NCBI GenBank assembly: GCA_964609775.1
Contig: CAZSSJ010000006.1
Coordinates: 1 to 47,457 of the forward strand
Length of the DNA stretch: 47,457 nt
Direction: 5' to 3'
Origin: CAZNUP01 sp964609775
GTDB lineage: Bacteria > Patescibacteriota > Microgenomatia > JAMCZE01
Shown one piece after another: positions 46,209 through 47,457 of the stretch. A program made the position numbers and the translations under genes. How positions within the stretch are numbered: position 1 is the first letter of the stretch; each line of letters starts with the position of its first letter. Below the pieces are notes generated by a model. That model made no database searches. It saw only the letters and a list, made by a program, of their open reading frames with translations, and was not told where the DNA came from.

Positions 46209-46751
46209 TTAATCGTTTTTCTTCCATTTCATGGCTTTTCCAAACAAAATTATTTGGGTCAAATAAATCTTTTTTTTGTGAATTGCCCATTCAGTAAATA
46301 AGGAAATACTGATACTGATTATTAGAATGAGACTATTGGTCACAGTTTTAAGAAAAAGATTCTCATAACCTAAGAATGTTAGGACAACAAAGAGGTCAAA
46401 ATATTTTTCAAGGATGTTAGGAAAGAAAATATAGACTTTTTCGTTTTGGGTCAAAAGACCGAGTAGCTGACCGATGGTTCGATAGGCAAAAAGAATTAAG
46501 ATTATCGGGAAGATGGGGAGAGAAAGAGAGTATATGACGATGAAGATATACCACCAGTAGTCGAGGAGTTTATCAATAAGATTGTATACTTTCCAGTTAT
46601 ATCCAGATTTATAGAAGAGAGAGCCGTCAATAGAATCAAGGGTGAGGACGAGAATCGAGGTGACAAGAGGGTTGGGGAAGATAAAGAAAGGGGCGATAAG
46701 GCGGCTTGTTTCAACCAGGATTAGGGTGGTTTTAGCAAAGGGTTTTGTCAT
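46209..46751 (-). CDS. Membrane protein distantly like CDP-alcohol phosphatidyltransferase
   Basis: 180 aa from ATG 46751, five or six membrane helices. LDSIDGSLFYKSGYNWKVYNLIDKLLDYWW recalls the DxxDGxxAR...DxxxD motif of CDP-alcohol transferases but lacks the AR pair, so activity is doubtful. ATGA overlap with the DedA-like gene (46748-46751) marks translational coupling and rejects longer starts. Confidence 0.5.
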   Translation of the reverse strand: MTKPFAKTTLILVETSRLIAPFFIFPNPLVTSILVLTLDSIDGSLFYKSGYNWKVYNLIDKLLDYWWYIFIVIYSLSLPIFPIILILFAYRTIGQLLGLLTQNEKVYIFFPNILEKYFDLFVVLTFLGYENLFLKTVTNSLILIISISISLFTEWAIHKKKIYLTQIILFGKAMKWKKND

Positions 46752-47200
46752 AGGATGGCGGTGGATTTCAGGAAATAGATGATGACGAGATAGTAGACGA
46801 GCTTGCCGAAGAAGAACAAGACATAGAAGTTGAGAACGGGGGTGTCGAGGAGGCCGGCGACAGTCGGGAGATAGCGGCCGATGACGGGCAGAGGAGAGAA
46901 AAGGAGGAGCCATTGGCCGTGTTTTTGGTAGAGCTTTTTGACATGCTTGAAGCCCCGGGTGTGTTCTTCACGGCGGACAAAGGGGAAGAGCTGCAAGCCA
47001 TATTTGCCCAGGACAAAACTGGAGGTGGCGCCAAGGAGCATGCCAGCAAGAGCAATTATTAAGATGATCCAGAGATTAAAGCCAAGTTTGATCATGCCAA
47101 ACATGACGAGATCAGTGGGAGCCGGAATGAGGAGTTGGTTAACCAAAACCAGAAGAGTGAGGGGGAGGTAGCCAAAGTCCTGGGGAGAGAGCGTAAACAC
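46748..47200 (-). CDS. DedA/VTT-family membrane protein
   Basis: 150 aa from GTG 47200. LLIPAPTDLVMFGMIKLG, GATSSFVLGKYG and FSPLPVIGRYLPTVAGLL are DedA/SNARE-associated (VTT) motifs, with the conserved Arg in GRYLP. These act as lipid scramblases or flippases. TATTAT ends exactly 6 nt before GTG 47200; a TTG at 47218 lies upstream of that box and is rejected. Coupled to the 46209 gene, which may share a role in lipid handling. Confidence 0.82.
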   Translation of the reverse strand: MFTLSPQDFGYLPLTLLVLVNQLLIPAPTDLVMFGMIKLGFNLWIILIIALAGMLLGATSSFVLGKYGLQLFPFVRREEHTRGFKHVKKLYQKHGQWLLLFSPLPVIGRYLPTVAGLLDTPVLNFYVLFFFGKLVYYLVIIYFLKSTAIL

Positions 47201-47231
47201 ATATTTATAATAGCGCAATTTCAGAAACGGA

Positions 47232-47257
47232 AAATCCCGCTGGGGGAGGCGGGATTT
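47232..47257 (-). terminator. Rho-independent terminator of the gene entering at the right edge
   Basis: 9-bp stem AAATCCCGC/GCGGGATTT, 8-nt loop. On the minus strand the stem is followed by TCCG after its TTT(T) end. It lies between the partial gene at 47325 and the DedA-like gene. Confidence 0.65.
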
Positions 47258-47324
47258 AGAGACACTCAGGCTGAAGACTTTTTGAGTCTAGCAAACCTGG
47301 TTGAGAAAAAGCTTAGAGTTTACT

Positions 47325-47457
47325 TTACTCAATGGCTGGGCCACCGGTTGGATTGATCTGAACGTTTTGCGCCGTGACGCTGCCATCAGTGTTTGTCTGG
47401 CCAGGGTCTTTAGTCAATAAGGAACGAAACTGCTCGTTCTATGGGACATTAGAATCC
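47325..47457 (-). CDS. Possible 3' end of a gene crossing the window edge
   Basis: The frame ending at TAA 47327-47325 reads NEQFRSLLTKDPGQTNTDGS ... GGPAIE, Thr/Asn/Gly-rich like the end of a secreted protein, and is followed by a terminator. An in-frame TAG (47441-47439) interrupts it 38 codons before the end and no start codon follows that TAG except TTG. Either the last bases of the window contain an error or the frame is not a gene. Confidence 0.3.

Noticed and set aside
281..47457. Alternative genetic code (UGA recoded as Gly, as in some CPR lineages)
   Set aside because: Conserved families end at UGA in the right place and no in-frame UGA interrupts a conserved gene; the only suspicious internal stops are one UAA in rarA and one UAG at the right edge.

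Overview
The window looks like a chromosomal scaffold (it contains a 10-N gap at 42799-42808) from an uncultivated small-genome bacterium, most likely a member of the Patescibacteria/CPR, perhaps Microgenomates-like. This rests on the protein repertoire: many short secreted or membrane-anchored PsbP-like proteins, DUF2207, VKOR, a cupin-type phosphoglucose isomerase, cyclophilin, a stand-alone PEP-utilising swivel domain, and many tiny toxin-antitoxin pairs. It also rests on very compact gene spacing. UGA, UAG and UAA all behave as stops. No rRNA, tRNA or CRISPR array was seen.

Layout. 281-3785: two-gene operon of a degenerate ATPase/winged-helix regulator and a 690-aa protein ending in an NMN-adenylyltransferase-like domain, with three TTAGTCAG iterons upstream. 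3938-8446: small membrane proteins, polysaccharide deacetylase, orphan response regulator, a DUF5678-like/retropepsin pair and a 2-hydroxyacid dehydrogenase relative lacking catalytic residues. 8601-12965: small membrane protein, DUF2207 protein, PEP-utilising protein, SGNH hydrolase. 12952-22050: the standout accessory region. Seven paralogous membrane-anchored PsbP-like proteins, all on the minus strand, alternate with five toxin-antitoxin-type modules (HicBA twice, AbiEii/DUF6922-like, DUF2283/DUF4258, HigBA). A 689-bp direct repeat, a hicA remnant and scars of the neighbouring SGNH gene show how it grew. 22078-29777: DUF2130, PspC, Obg GTPase, Nudix, ASCH, VIT1-type transporter, ATP-grasp enzyme, RarA (with an in-frame stop), VKOR. 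29936-33668: AT-richer island with a frameshifted DUF3175 gene, LexA-like repressor, DNA methyltransferase and MvaI/BcnI-type endonuclease, a DUF433/DUF5615 pair and a nuclease remnant. 33685-47457: RHH/PIN and Phd/VapC modules, LytM peptidase, kelch protein, ABC exporter, cyclophilin, hydrolases, glutamate dehydrogenase, cupin PGI, DedA-like protein.

Two gene-start classes are visible. About 27 genes have a TATAAT-like hexamer ending only 6-9 nt before the start codon, which predicts leaderless mRNAs. A few small genes, mostly membrane proteins, instead have a strong GGGGGTGA/GGAGGTGA ribosome-binding site. The first rule was used to correct several starts (GTG at 27822 and 47200, ATG at 41807).

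Decay and mobile signals are frequent: a nonsense codon in rarA, a GC-repeat frameshift in the DUF3175 gene, truncated pieces of a uracil-DNA glycosylase, a PD-(D/E)XK nuclease and a glycosidase, and short repeats inserted inside the obg and gdh reading frames. All family assignments are from motif recognition by eye; no database search was possible.
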